Origin: JAKOUL01 sp035378845
GTDB lineage: Bacteria; Dictyoglomota; Dictyoglomia; Dictyoglomales; Dictyoglomaceae
Direction of reading: 5' to 3'
Length of the DNA: 33,797 bases
NCBI GenBank assembly: GCA_035378845.1
Contig: DAOSUP010000015.1
Location: forward strand, 1-33,797
The translations under genes were made by a program, and so were the position numbers. Shown in pieces: positions 23,119 through 33,500 of this stretch (position 1 is its first letter; every line of letters starts with the position of its first letter). The notes beneath the pieces were generated by a model. That model saw only the letters and a program-made list of their open reading frames with translations, ran no database searches and was not told the origin of the DNA.

Positions 23119-26100
23119 ATTGGAATATTTTTAAAGTAAAGTTCGATGGAAAAGAGACAATAGCTTTTGAGGGCTTAGCATATCAGCTATTTTGTAGTGA
23201 GTTTAATATTAAAATAGGGATTCCTAAGTTTAAAAATCAAGTAGGGATAGAAACGGAGCCGATAGAGGTTAATGGGGATGTTATTGGATTTCAAGCCAAA
23301 TATTATGAGACCAAAATCAGTAATAATAAAGAAGATATAATTGATTCAATAAAAAAAGCAAAAAAGAAAAATCCTAATCTTACAAAGATTTTTATTTATT
23401 TAAATCAAGAAATTTCAGAAAGTTCTAAAGAGCAAGAAAAGGACCCAAAATATAAAAAGGATATTGAAGGAGAAGCTAAAAAATTAGGTGTTCAAATAGA
23501 ATGGAGAGTTCCCAGTCATATTGAAAGGCAATTAGCACTGCCAGAAAACCGTAATCTAAGGGATCTTTTTTTTAGTTTGGATAAGAACGTGTTTGACCTC
23601 ATTAATAAATTGCAACAGCATACTGAGGCAATATTGACTCCTATACATTCAGAAATAAAATTTGGTGAAAAAACTATTAAGCTTGATAGGGAAGAAATTA
23701 TAGATAACTTAATAAACCCACCTGATAATGGACAAATTGTTATTTTAACAGGTGAAGCAGGTGTTGGAAAAACAGCAATAGTTAAAGATTTTTACACTAA
23801 GTTTAAGGACATATACCCTATTTATCTTTTTAAAGCTACTGAATTTGATTTAAATAATAATATAAACGAACTTTTTAAACAATTTGGTGATTTTACCTTA
23901 ACGGATTTTATTGATGTTCATAATGAAGAAAAGCAAAAATATATTTTCATAGATTCAGCGGAGAAACTATCAGATTTAGATAATCAAGATCCATTTTTGG
24001 AATTTTTGTCAACAATAATTAAAAATAGATGGAAAGTAATACTTACTACAAGACAAAGCTATTTAGACTCTCTACAATTCCAATTTATAGAAATTTATCA
24101 TACTCCTTTTAGATCTATAAATATTGAAAGCATTTCTGAAAAACAGTTTATTCAATTATCAGAAGAATTTGGTTTTGAACCTCCTTTGGAAAAAAGATTA
24201 TTAGAGTTAATAAAAATCCCATTTTATCTGGCTGAGTATTTAGAAAGCTATAAAAACTTTAATAAAAACATTATTTATTCTGACTTTAAGAAATCGTTAT
24301 GGGAGAAGAAGATTCAAAATTCTTCTCAGAGAGAAAATAATATTCACTTAAGAAGAGAGAATTGTTTTTTAAATTTAGCCAAGCAAAGAGCTGATAGTGG
24401 TAGGTTTTATATTCCTATGTCAGATGTCAATTGTGAAAATGAGGTTTTACAAAAATTGCTTTCTGATGAGATTATTCAATATGATAAAAATTATGGAGGA
24501 TACTTTATTACTCATGATGTTTATGAAGAGTGGGCATTGGAAAAGATAATTGAAATAGAATTTAATAAAAGTTGTAATAATAAAGAATTTTTTAACAATA
24601 TTGGTAGTTCATACCCTATTCGTAGAGCTTTTAGAAATTGGCTATCTGAAAAGCTTTTCCAGAATGGCCAGAGAATTAAAACATTTATTGAAGAGGTAAT
24701 CATAGATGATTCTTTAGAGAGGTATTGGAAAGATGAAACACTGATATCAGTTTTACTCTCGGATTATTCAAAGACTTTTTTTGAAATATTTGAAAAAAAA
24801 TTATTAACAGATAATTTTGAGTTGTTTAAAAGAATAATTTTTCTGATAAGAACAGCATGTAAAGATGTAGATGAGGATATTTTAAGAAGTCTTGACGTAA
24901 ATAATAGAGATGCTTGGGAGATAGAATATGTTTTTACTAAACCGAAAGGGAATGGCTGGGAAACTTTAATAGAGTTTATTTATAACCACTTAAGTGAAGT
25001 CGGTTTGGCAAATATTGATATTGTCTTGCCATTACTCTATGATTGGAACAATAAAAATAAAAAAGGAGAAACAACAAAAAGAGCATCTTTAATAGCGCTG
25101 CATTATTATAAAAAACTTAGGGAAGAAAATATTCCGTGGAAGCATGATAAGAATAATAATAAATTAATTCAAATTATTCTTTATGGAGCATCAGAGATCA
25201 AAGAAGAGTTAGAATCTGTTTTTAATGAGGTATTGAAAAATAAATGGAACAATTATGGAGATCCTTATTATGATATAGTAAAAACAATTTTAACAACATT
25301 AGATGGGATTCAGATAGTACTTGTACTACCTGAATATGTATTGAAATTAGCAGATTTATTTTGGTTTAGATATCCAGATAGAGGCTATTCACATCTTGAT
25401 TATGATGGTGATAACATTGAACGATATTATTGTTTAAACCACAGTGTAGATATGAGTTATTTCCCTGCTAGTGCCTATCAAACCCCGATATATTGCCTAC
25501 TTAAGACTTTACCTAAAGAAACAGTAGACTTTATTTTAAATTTCACAAATAAATGTGTTGAATGTTATGCTAATTCTGGATTTGATAAATCTATTAAAGA
25601 AGTAACTTTAATAATTGATGATAAAGCAACTATCAAGCAATATGTTAGTGAAAGTTTGTGGAATATGTACAGAGGTACAGGTTCTCCTGTTACGCCATAT
25701 TTACTTCAATCTATTCATATGGCTTTAGAAAAATTTTTTCTGGAACAAATAGAGCATATGGACTCAAAAACCTTGGAAGACTGGCTTTTATACTTGATTA
25801 AAAATTCAAAATCTGCTTCTATTACAGCCGTAGTTACAAGTATTGTATTAGCATGTCCAGATAAAACTTTTGACATAGCAAAGATTCTATTTCAAACAAA
25901 AGAATTTTTCTTTTATGATAAACACAGACAACTTTCAGATAAATTAGAAGTAAGGAATTTATATTCTATTAGTTATGGTCCTAATTATCAAGATCAAATA
26001 TGTAGGAATGAAAGGCTTAAAACCTGTGAGGATAAACACAGAGAATGGGACTTAGAGAAATTAATTAGATATTATCAATTTTTTAGAAGCGAAAATGTTA

Positions 26101-27857
26101 ATGATGAAGAAGCTAAAAAGAGGCAAGAGATTATCTGGAGAATATTGGATGATTATTACAGTAAACTTCCTGATAGATCAAAGGAAACCGATGAAGACAA
26201 AACATGGGAGTTGTTTTTAGCAAGAATGGACCGAAGAAAAATGAAGCCTACATTTGAGATTAGGGATAATCAAATACTAATGGAATTCCATCCTCAGATT
26301 GAGCCAGACTTAAAGAAATATAGTGAAGAACCTATAAATAAATCAAACGAATTAATGAAATATATTCCCTTGAAGTCGTGGGCAACTTATAAATTCAAGA
26401 AAGATGAGGGATATAAGGATTATAAGCAATATGAAGGTAATATCCAATTAATTTTAAAAGAGGTAAGAGAAATAGTTAGCAACCTAAACAATGGAAATGA
26501 CTACCAATTTCTTCTTTTTAATTATGAAATTCCTGCATATACCTGTGCTGTTCTGATTAGAGATTATTTAAATCAACTTTCTGAAGGAGACAAAGAATTT
26601 TGTAAAAGCATTATCTTTGAATATGCATCCCTACCTTTAAGAGATAACTATCAATACCAAACTCACGATGGTGTTGAACCAGCTATAGATACTTTACCTT
26701 TATTATTAAAGATTTTCCCCTCTGAAAGAGAAAGGATTAAGATTATTCTCCTATTAACTCTTTTTCTTTTTGATTCATCTCCTATTGTAGATTACTCAAT
26801 TAAAGCAATTTTGAATAATTTGTGGGATATTTCCTTTAAAGATGCTCAGTCATTATTTGTAGGCTATCTATTATTAAAGCCTAAATATAATAAATTATTA
26901 GAAAAATTTCGCCAAGAAAATTATAAAAATGGTATTTTTAAAACTGCGAAACAAAAGACTACTGAGAAATTTCTAATGGAAAATGAATCAGATTTAGAAA
27001 AGGTGATCAATAATGAGATTGAATTTAATCATGTCAAAGGTATAGAAAAGCTTGATATAGAATCATTAGAGGTAGCCTTTGAATTAATTCCAATAAATAC
27101 AAAAGATGAAGTTCACAAAAGTTTTATAAAAATAGTTCTACCTATTTTTGCAGAGAAGATACTTAAAGATAGGAATAAGATTGATCACACCTTAAAAGAT
27201 AAAATTTTTACGAGATTTGCTTACTTTATACTTAATCGGGAAAAAGATGAAATAAAAGAATATATTCAGCCTTTTATTGATAACTTCGCAAACTCTCGTG
27301 AAATGGCTGATTTTTTTCAAGCGATTATTTCAGTGGAAGATAAATTAAATAAGTATGAGCAATTTTGGTTAATATGGGAAGGTTTTTATAATAAGATAGT
27401 TGAGTTATGCAATGATAATTACTCTAAATATTATAAGGATCAGATTATCTATAATTATTTACTAGCATATCCTTATTGGAAAGAATCAGCAAAAAATTGG
27501 CATACTCTTAAAGAAAGGGAGAAATTGTTCTTTAAAAAGGTGGCGGAAGACATGGGACATTGTCCTGCTGTGCTTTACTCTATTTCTAAACTGCTTAATG
27601 GAATAGGAAGTGATTTTGTTGACGATGGTATTGTTTGGATAAGTGATATGATAAATAAAAATGAAAACTTATGGATTGCAAAGCTTGAGAAAACTACGAT
27701 ATATTATTTAGAAACCATTGTGAAAAAATGCTATATTTTAAACCGAGAAACCATAAGGAAGGATCTAAAATTAAAGAGCAAAATTGTAATAATTTTGAAT
27801 TTTTTAATAGAGAGAGGATCTACTGTTGGATTTTTGCTGCGAGAGGAAATTTTTTGA
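23112..27857 (+). CDS. nuclease-STAND NTPase, Avs/AVAST-like antiphage protein
   Basis: A 1581-residue three-part protein. Residues about 1-160 look like a PD-(D/E)xK nuclease of the Mrr/Cap4 kind: FEGLAYQLF helix, acidic residues in GIETEPIEVNGD, and Gln61-x-Lys63 in IGFQAKYYE. Residues about 205-400 are a STAND-type P-loop ATPase: Walker A GEAGVGKTAI (Lys220), Walker B YIFIDSAEKL (Asp281), and VILTTRQSYL. The remaining 1150 or so residues are helical and TPR-like, as in sensors that bind a phage protein. Domain order and length fit Avs proteins, best the Mrr-bearing Avs4 type, in which target binding triggers oligomerisation and DNA cleavage. Its start overlaps the end of the broken HEAT gene, so both were one operon. 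The subtype and target are not provable from sequence alone. Confidence 0.7.
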   Translation: MLNWNIFKVKFDGKETIAFEGLAYQLFCSEFNIKIGIPKFKNQVGIETEPIEVNGDVIGFQAKYYETKISNNKEDIIDSIKKAKKKNPNLTKIFIYLNQEISESSKEQEKDPKYKKDIEGEAKKLGVQIEWRVPSHIERQLALPENRNLRDLFFSLDKNVFDLINKLQQHTEAILTPIHSEIKFGEKTIKLDREEIIDNLINPPDNGQIVILTGEAGVGKTAIVKDFYTKFKDIYPIYLFKATEFDLNNNINELFKQFGDFTLTDFIDVHNEEKQKYIFIDSAEKLSDLDNQDPFLEFLSTIIKNRWKVILTTRQSYLDSLQFQFIEIYHTPFRSINIESISEKQFIQLSEEFGFEPPLEKRLLELIKIPFYLAEYLESYKNFNKNIIYSDFKKSLWEKKIQNSSQRENNIHLRRENCFLNLAKQRADSGRFYIPMSDVNCENEVLQKLLSDEIIQYDKNYGGYFITHDVYEEWALEKIIEIEFNKSCNNKEFFNNIGSSYPIRRAFRNWLSEKLFQNGQRIKTFIEEVIIDDSLERYWKDETLISVLLSDYSKTFFEIFEKKLLTDNFELFKRIIFLIRTACKDVDEDILRSLDVNNRDAWEIEYVFTKPKGNGWETLIEFIYNHLSEVGLANIDIVLPLLYDWNNKNKKGETTKRASLIALHYYKKLREENIPWKHDKNNNKLIQIILYGASEIKEELESVFNEVLKNKWNNYGDPYYDIVKTILTTLDGIQIVLVLPEYVLKLADLFWFRYPDRGYSHLDYDGDNIERYYCLNHSVDMSYFPASAYQTPIYCLLKTLPKETVDFILNFTNKCVECYANSGFDKSIKEVTLIIDDKATIKQYVSESLWNMYRGTGSPVTPYLLQSIHMALEKFFLEQIEHMDSKTLEDWLLYLIKNSKSASITAVVTSIVLACPDKTFDIAKILFQTKEFFFYDKHRQLSDKLEVRNLYSISYGPNYQDQICRNERLKTCEDKHREWDLEKLIRYYQFFRSENVNDEEAKKRQEIIWRILDDYYSKLPDRSKETDEDKTWELFLARMDRRKMKPTFEIRDNQILMEFHPQIEPDLKKYSEEPINKSNELMKYIPLKSWATYKFKKDEGYKDYKQYEGNIQLILKEVREIVSNLNNGNDYQFLLFNYEIPAYTCAVLIRDYLNQLSEGDKEFCKSIIFEYASLPLRDNYQYQTHDGVEPAIDTLPLLLKIFPSERERIKIILLLTLFLFDSSPIVDYSIKAILNNLWDISFKDAQSLFVGYLLLKPKYNKLLEKFRQENYKNGIFKTAKQKTTEKFLMENESDLEKVINNEIEFNHVKGIEKLDIESLEVAFELIPINTKDEVHKSFIKIVLPIFAEKILKDRNKIDHTLKDKIFTRFAYFILNREKDEIKEYIQPFIDNFANSREMADFFQAIISVEDKLNKYEQFWLIWEGFYNKIVELCNDNYSKYYKDQIIYNYLLAYPYWKESAKNWHTLKEREKLFFKKVAEDMGHCPAVLYSISKLLNGIGSDFVDDGIVWISDMINKNENLWIAKLEKTTIYYLETIVKKCYILNRETIRKDLKLKSKIVIILNFLIERGSTVGFLLREEIF

Positions 27858-28109
27858 AGTTACTTATTAATAAACTTTTATATAACAGTTGATAAAAAGG
27901 AAAATAGAAATTTCTCAAAATTGCTTTTAATAACCTGTTTTCTCTATGTACTCTGTTATATCACCTCTTACCGCTCTATCATAACCAATTGGTAAGCTTA
28001 TTCAATACTTTAGAGAATAATAGGAAATATTACTCAAAGATTTCCAGATAAAGTTAAAGAAGCTATCTCAAAACTTTTAGAGAATACACATTTCTATCAA
28101 TAGAACTAT
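27858..28109. other. intergenic region with no clear gene
   Basis: Together with the promoter to 28170 this is 313 bp without a gene. A 26-codon open stretch near 28022-28105 (containing NITQRFPDKVKEAISKLLEN) looks like a coding remnant but has no start or ribosome site. No RNA gene or terminator of note is seen. Confidence 0.5.
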
Positions 28110-28138
28110 TTGCTAAAAAGTTTAAATAATGGTATATA
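28110..28138 (+). promoter_or_regulatory. promoter of the two-TM protein gene, sister of 22583-22611
   Basis: TTGCTA (28110-28115), 17-bp spacer, TATATA (28133-28138). The spacer AAAAGTTTAAATAATGG differs from that at 22589-22605 at only two positions, far beyond what sigma-70 promoters need to share. Confidence 0.6.
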
Positions 28139-28170
28139 AATAATATTATAATGGGAGAGGGGGGGTTAGA

Positions 28171-29040
28171 ATGAAAGAGACATCGGAACCAAAATTAAGA
28201 AAACAGAGAGAAGTATGGAAAATAAGGTTTAATAAATACTTTCGGGAAATTGTGTTCTGGTCTGGTATAGTAATTATAATTGTTTCAATAATATGTAGAT
28301 GGTATGGAGTGGATGGAATATGGCTTATATCTGTGTCCTTGATGGAAAACATAGGTGCAGCTTTTTTGGTTCCCCCTATTATTGACTGGTTAAGAAGAGT
28401 TGTATCATGGGGTTTAAGACCCGAGCGTCCACCAATTGAGGTATATTTATCGCCAATGAAGTCGGATTTAAGGATGTTAGGAATATCCTTACATGACATA
28501 TATGAAAATTCACAAGATTTCAATGAGTGTCTCAAAAAAATCTTCAGTAAGGATAAAGGACCATTTAGATTTAAGTTTCTTTTGATGAATCCAAATTCTC
28601 ACTTTCTTAAATTGCGTGCAGAGGAGGAAGGAAAGTCCTTAATAACATTTTATGAGGAAATTAAAAATACTCTAGAAGAGTTAGAAAGGATTAAAGATAC
28701 AGCAAAATCTGAGGAAAAAGTTGAATATTTTAGAATTTATGTTTATGATGCTCCAGCAACGCATTCTTTAATTTGGGTAGATGAGAGAATGCATGTTGGT
28801 CCATATCTTCGTAGACAAGCTGGATACGAAACCTTTTGGATAGATACTTCTTCAGAAGAAGAGGCATATAAGGACTTGGAGCGAGATTTTAATGAATTAT
28901 TGGGGGAACCAAGTACAAAAGAGTTAACAAAGGATGATTTGAAAAAAATGATAGAAGAATTGACAAAATTAATAAAAAATAAAGAGGGAGAGAATAATTT
29001 ACAAAAAGAATCAGAAACAAGGGAAGATTTTGAAAAATGA
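28171..29040 (+). CDS. two-TM protein with a cytosolic DUF5919-like sensor domain
   Basis: A 289-residue protein. A basic N-terminus is followed by two hydrophobic segments at about 28-43 (IVFWSGIVIIIVSIIC) and 49-69 (GIWLISVSLMENIGAAFLVPP). The soluble part (about 85-235) has FRFKFLLMNPNSHFLKLRA, a Tyr-Asp in FRIYVYDAPATHSLIWVDERMHVGPYL and GYETFWID. That arrangement is the one I recall from DUF5919-like, phospholipase-D-fold-like domains joined to HTH or membrane modules. The tail is a charged coiled coil. A membrane module plus a ligand-sensing domain is common among abortive-infection effectors; the role is inference. After its stop, 29030-29155 stays open in another frame with a lysine-rich stretch, perhaps a lost C-terminus. 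The ribosome site is GAGAGGGGGGG. Confidence 0.6.
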   Translation: MKETSEPKLRKQREVWKIRFNKYFREIVFWSGIVIIIVSIICRWYGVDGIWLISVSLMENIGAAFLVPPIIDWLRRVVSWGLRPERPPIEVYLSPMKSDLRMLGISLHDIYENSQDFNECLKKIFSKDKGPFRFKFLLMNPNSHFLKLRAEEEGKSLITFYEEIKNTLEELERIKDTAKSEEKVEYFRIYVYDAPATHSLIWVDERMHVGPYLRRQAGYETFWIDTSSEEEAYKDLERDFNELLGEPSTKELTKDDLKKMIEELTKLIKNKEGENNLQKESETREDFEK

Positions 29041-29148
29041 TAAAAAAGTAATAGAATTAGTAAAAAATGAAGAGAAAAATAAGGCAAGGCGATATATGTT
29101 AATAGAGCCTCTCAAAATCTTTATTCATATAACTCAAGTGTATTTAAA

Positions 29149-30036
29149 ATGTTAGATGTAGTCGTTATTGGTCACATTGCTATAGATAGGAATGTGTTAC
29201 CATGGGGTACTGTTGAGAACGTTTTAGGTGGTGCACCAACTTATACGGGGATGGCTCTTAAAACACTTAAGAAAAATGTTGGTTTAGTCTCCAAGGTCGG
29301 TCGCGATTTTGAAGATTTTTCATTTTATACTAAACATGGTATTGACATAAAAGGTGTATCTATCGGAGGATTGCTTACCACTCGCTTTGAAAACATTTAT
29401 GATATTGACGGAGAGAGAAAGCAGATTTGCAAATGTGGAGTATCTCACATAACTTCTGACGATATTCCTGAGTTATATAGAAAAGCACGCAGTTTTTACA
29501 TATCTCCAATTACTAACGAAGTTGAAGTGGAACTTATCAAGCAGCTAAAAAGGGAAGATAATATCATAATGCTTGATCCACAAGGGTTGTTTAGAAAGAT
29601 AACCGAAAATGGAAGAGTAGAAATAGCTTTACGTGAAGATTTCAAGGATTTCTTGAAATATGTTGATATCATCAAAATTGGAAAATCTGAGGCTTCTGTA
29701 TTCGGGATAGGGGTTGAAAAGATTTTGTCATATTTGATCTGTGCAGGACCAAAAATTGCTATAGTAACTCTTGGAAATAAAGGGTGTATGTTTTCTGTGG
29801 GAGATAAAATTGAAACAGTCCATTGTTTAAAGGTGGATGCTAAGGATTTTACTGGAGCAGGAGATGTATTTGGCGCAACATTTTTAGCAACATACATGGA
29901 TACTCTCAATGTGAGAGAATCAATAAAATCTGCGTCAATAGCAGCGGGCTTGAAGATAAGACATATGGGACCGGATGGGTTTCCATCAAAGGAGGAAATT
30001 GAAGAAGTTAAGGGTCTCATAGATTTAACACCTTAA
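29149..30036 (+). CDS. PfkB-family carbohydrate/nucleoside kinase
   Basis: A 295-residue ribokinase-fold kinase. The N-terminal VVIGHIAIDRNVL and GGAPTYTGMALKTL strands bind the sugar; the C-terminal signature DFTGAGDVFGATF contains the anion hole and the catalytic base Asp239; TLGNKGCMFSVGD precedes it. Gly-Gly-Ala at positions 28-30 of the chain fits the substrate-binding di-glycine of the family. The subtype is like the PfkB proteins of archaea and thermophiles with unassigned substrates. No ribosome site precedes ATG 29149. A methyltransferase remnant follows after 4 bp, which suggests both came together as a pair. It has no evident role in defence. Confidence 0.8.
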   Translation: MLDVVVIGHIAIDRNVLPWGTVENVLGGAPTYTGMALKTLKKNVGLVSKVGRDFEDFSFYTKHGIDIKGVSIGGLLTTRFENIYDIDGERKQICKCGVSHITSDDIPELYRKARSFYISPITNEVEVELIKQLKREDNIIMLDPQGLFRKITENGRVEIALREDFKDFLKYVDIIKIGKSEASVFGIGVEKILSYLICAGPKIAIVTLGNKGCMFSVGDKIETVHCLKVDAKDFTGAGDVFGATFLATYMDTLNVRESIKSASIAAGLKIRHMGPDGFPSKEEIEEVKGLIDLTP

Positions 30037-30331
30037 AAAATTGAGATTAAATAATGTTTTTCCTGTAGATAGATTGATTACTGATATTCCTTTTCCAGAT
30101 AAATTCGCAGATATTTGTATTGAAGGTCATACATTTGGTGATAATATAGAGGTAGAGCATAAAGAAATGGAGAGAGTTACAAAAATAGGTGGTATGGTAG
30201 TACATTGTCCTGGAAATAATGATGTAGATAATGAAATACACTATTTTTTGATTTCAAAGGGATACAACTGGTCTAAATTTGAGGAGCCAGGGGATGGTAT
30301 GAAAAGGAAATATTGGAAATCTATTGTATGA
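30029..30331 (+). pseudogene. SAM-dependent methyltransferase, C-terminal remnant
   Basis: About 97 codons with no normal start; the first usable codon is TTG 30041. Readable parts are FPDKFADICIEGHTFGD, the EMERVTKIGGMVVHCPGNND strand-helix-strand and FEEPGDGMKRKYWKSI at the end. They correspond to motif IV and later parts of a class I methyltransferase. The N-terminal half with the SAM-binding G-x-G-x-G motif is absent, and the frame is closed upstream by a stop at 30026. It is most likely a 5'-truncated gene fused against the PfkB end. A functional short form cannot be excluded but would lack the cofactor site. Confidence 0.65.
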
Positions 30332-30348
30332 GGAGCTATAGAAGAGGG

Positions 30349-30362
30349 ACATTTTGCCTAAT
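30349..30362 (+). repeat. 14-bp inverted repeat, left copy (flanks the helicase gene)
   Basis: ACATTTTGCCTAAT is the exact reverse complement of 33659-33672. A related site, ATTTTGCTTGATGGTTT, at 30429-30445 matches the reverse complement of 33654-33670 at 15 of 17 positions. The three sites bracket the SNF2 helicase gene. Confidence 0.6.
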
Positions 30363-30500
30363 AGGGGATAAAAAAATCTTCCCCAATCAGCTTTTTGTAA
30401 CTTAGTTTGTGCCAAAACGTTTGGTGAAATTTTGCTTGATGGTTTTTGCTGTTGAAATCTGACTGAGAGAGAATATATCTAAGTATTTAGGGGTCTTCTT
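30363..30500 (+). promoter_or_regulatory. leader of the helicase gene with repeat elements
   Basis: Contains GGGGA/TCCCC arms around 30364-30384, the CCAAA-ACG-TTTGG inverted repeat at about 30412-30424, and the second ATTTTGC element at 30429-30445, then AGGGGT before the ATG. No clear -35/-10 pair is found; the inverted repeat could be an operator. Confidence 0.35.
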
Positions 30501-33500
30501 ATGGAAGCAAAATTTTCTAAAGGCGATAGGGTCATATTAAAGGCTTATGGAAATAGGATTGGGATGATTGATGGTGAGCCGATAGAAGCAAAAGGTAAAT
30601 TGTTTTATCCTGTTACTCTTGATCCCAGCCAAACAGGTTCTTATTATCCAGAAGATTCACTCGAAAAATTTATTCCACCAAAGTCAGTAGAACAATTGTT
30701 AAAAGACAAGCAATTCTCTGATATTGAAGACTTTATCCAGGGGTTAATTTACAAGAAACTGGAGAAGCCTCTGTCTGATAACCTTTATACCTTTTATGCT
30801 TCCCGAACAGAGTTTTTAGTTCACCAATTTAAGCCTGTCCTCAAATTTCTTAATTCCTCTAAGCAGAGGCTTCTATTGGCAGATGAGGTAGGGTTAGGGA
30901 AGACAATAGAAGCTGGGATAATTATTACAGAAATGTCAGCACGATTAGGGGAATTGCCTAGAGTTCTAATTGTATGCCCTTCTATGTTGACTCAGAAATG
31001 GGAAAAGGAGATGCAAAAAAGGTTTGGTATTGATTTCAATATCATGAAAAGAGACGATTTTAGTAAATTCTTACAGCGATATACTGAATATGGAGAAGCG
31101 GAAAAAGTTAAAGGCATTATTTCTTTACAAACTCTTCGGTCAAATAAAATGATAGAAGAGTTAAGAAAGGTAACACCACGTTTTGATATTATTATTGTTG
31201 ATGAAGCGCATTATATGAGAAATCCTGAAACTTTAAGCAGTGAACTTGGGGAAGTCTTGTCAGAGCTGTCAGACGCTATGCTTTTTCTTACTGCAACACC
31301 TCTTCAGTTAGGAACTCCTGACTTGTTTAATCTTCTCCGTTTGCTAGTCCCAGAAGAATTTACTGATTTTGCTTTATTTTACAATCTCATTGAACCTAAT
31401 GAGTATATTAATAACGCTTTGCGGAGATTATATGATCCTAATGCTGCTCTAATGTTGCTCAAGAAGGTTGAAGAGACATCTCAAAAAGAGAGGTTCCTTA
31501 AAAATCCTTTTTATCACGAAGCAGTCCAACTACTTAGTAACAATACCAAACTAACACGAGAACAAGCGATTAGACTACAGAAGCTATTAATAGAATTGAA
31601 TTGCTTATCTTATGTTTTTACAAGAACAAAAAAGAGAGATGTTGAAGTTGAATTTCCTATTAGGGAAGCAAGGGTGATTCGTGTTGAGTTTACACCAGCC
31701 GAGATGGATTTTTACAACGCTGTTACTGATTTTGTAGCCGAACGTTTTACAACAAAATACAGTTCTTCTCAAGGAGTTTCATTTGCAGTCATAATGCCTC
31801 AAAGACAAGTAGCAAGTTGTATTCAAGTTATGAAAGAAAGTCTTGCTGATATAATTAAGGAAAGAGTTGTTGATGCTCCCTCAGAAGATAATGGAGATGT
31901 GATTGATTTGTCAGCGGATACTGAGGTGCCTTGGAAATTAGAAAATGGAGAAGTTTCTGCGATTCAAAAGCTTAAAGAATGCGCTAATAAAATAGGTGAG
32001 ATTGACACGAAATTTGATAAATTTTTAGAGGCATTGCGTAAACTAGAAGAGGAAGATAGCCAGTCAAAGATAATAGTGTTTGCTTTTTTTAAAAAGACCT
32101 TGGAATACTTGAAAAAGCGTTTAGAAGCTACGGAATACCAAGGTAAAGTAGCTTTGATTCATGGTGATATTCCTACAAAGGATAGGCGAAAAATTATTGA
32201 AAAGTTTCGTCAAACAAATGAGATTAAAATTTTACTATCTTCTGAAGTAGGTGGTGAGGGTTTAGATTTTGAATTTTGTAATGTAATTTTTAACTATGAT
32301 TTACCTTGGAACCCTATGAGAGTAGAACAAAGGATAGGTAGACTTGACCGCTATGGACAACGCCATGAAAAAATCCTTATCTATAATTTCTCAATGGTCA
32401 ATACAATAGATGACGAAATTCTAAATCGTTTGTATAGTAGGATAAATATTTTTGAAAGGTATATTGGAGACTTAGATGCTATCCTTGGAGACCAGATAAC
32501 AGAGTTAACAAGAGAGATATTTGATACGAAACTTACTCTGGAGCAGAAGATTCAAAAGATTGAAAAAGCAGCTGAGAACATAGAAAGAAGGCAGAAAGAG
32601 CTAGAAGAGTTTGAGAAAGAATGTCAGAAATTTATTGGTCAAGATGAGTATTTTAATCAAGAGGTCACTAAAATTTTAGAGACAAAACGATTTATAACTG
32701 CAGATGAAGTTTTATTTTTCCTCAAAACATTCCTCAAAAAAAACTATCCAAAGACTACGCTACTTCCTACAAAAAGTGGGAGGGATAATGTCTTTGTGCT
32801 GAAATCAGACGATGATTTTCGTAGATTTGTTAGTCAATATTCCTCTACGAGTGAAAATATAAAACAACTGGAAAGAAAATTATCTTTTGATGGTGGAATC
32901 TTGGTGACTTTTAACGATCAGGAAGCCTGTAGAGACGAATCCTTAGAATTTATTACTATCCATCATCCAATAATGAAGGCAATAAAACGATATTACGACG
33001 ATAATAAACAGGGGATATATACTACAGCACAATTCCGCTTAAGAGGAAATAGTAAATATCAAGGGAAATATCTCTTTTTTATATATTTGTTAGAAAAAAG
33101 TGCGTTAAAGAAAGACCTTATCTTGATACCGATTCTTGTTAATTTAGAGAATAGAAAAGTCCACATAGTAGATGAACTTTGTGATTGGTTCTTAGGTGAG
33201 ATTGTAAAGTCAGAGCCTTCTGATAAAAATCTCGCAGATTATGAAGATGATAACTTTAAGGCAATCTTTAAGGAAGTAGGAGAATACTTAGAGATGATCC
33301 GTGAAGAAGAAGAACAGAAGCTAAGGAGAGATAATGATACAATAGTGAACAATCAAATTGAGAGTGTTAAACAGGCAACTGCAATTAAAATTAAAAAGGC
33401 AGAGGAGATTATTTTAAAACTTAAGAACCAAGGTAAGACTGACGAAGATTCAATAGTAAGACTTCATACGGGAAGTATTAGAAACTTTAGAAATTCTATG

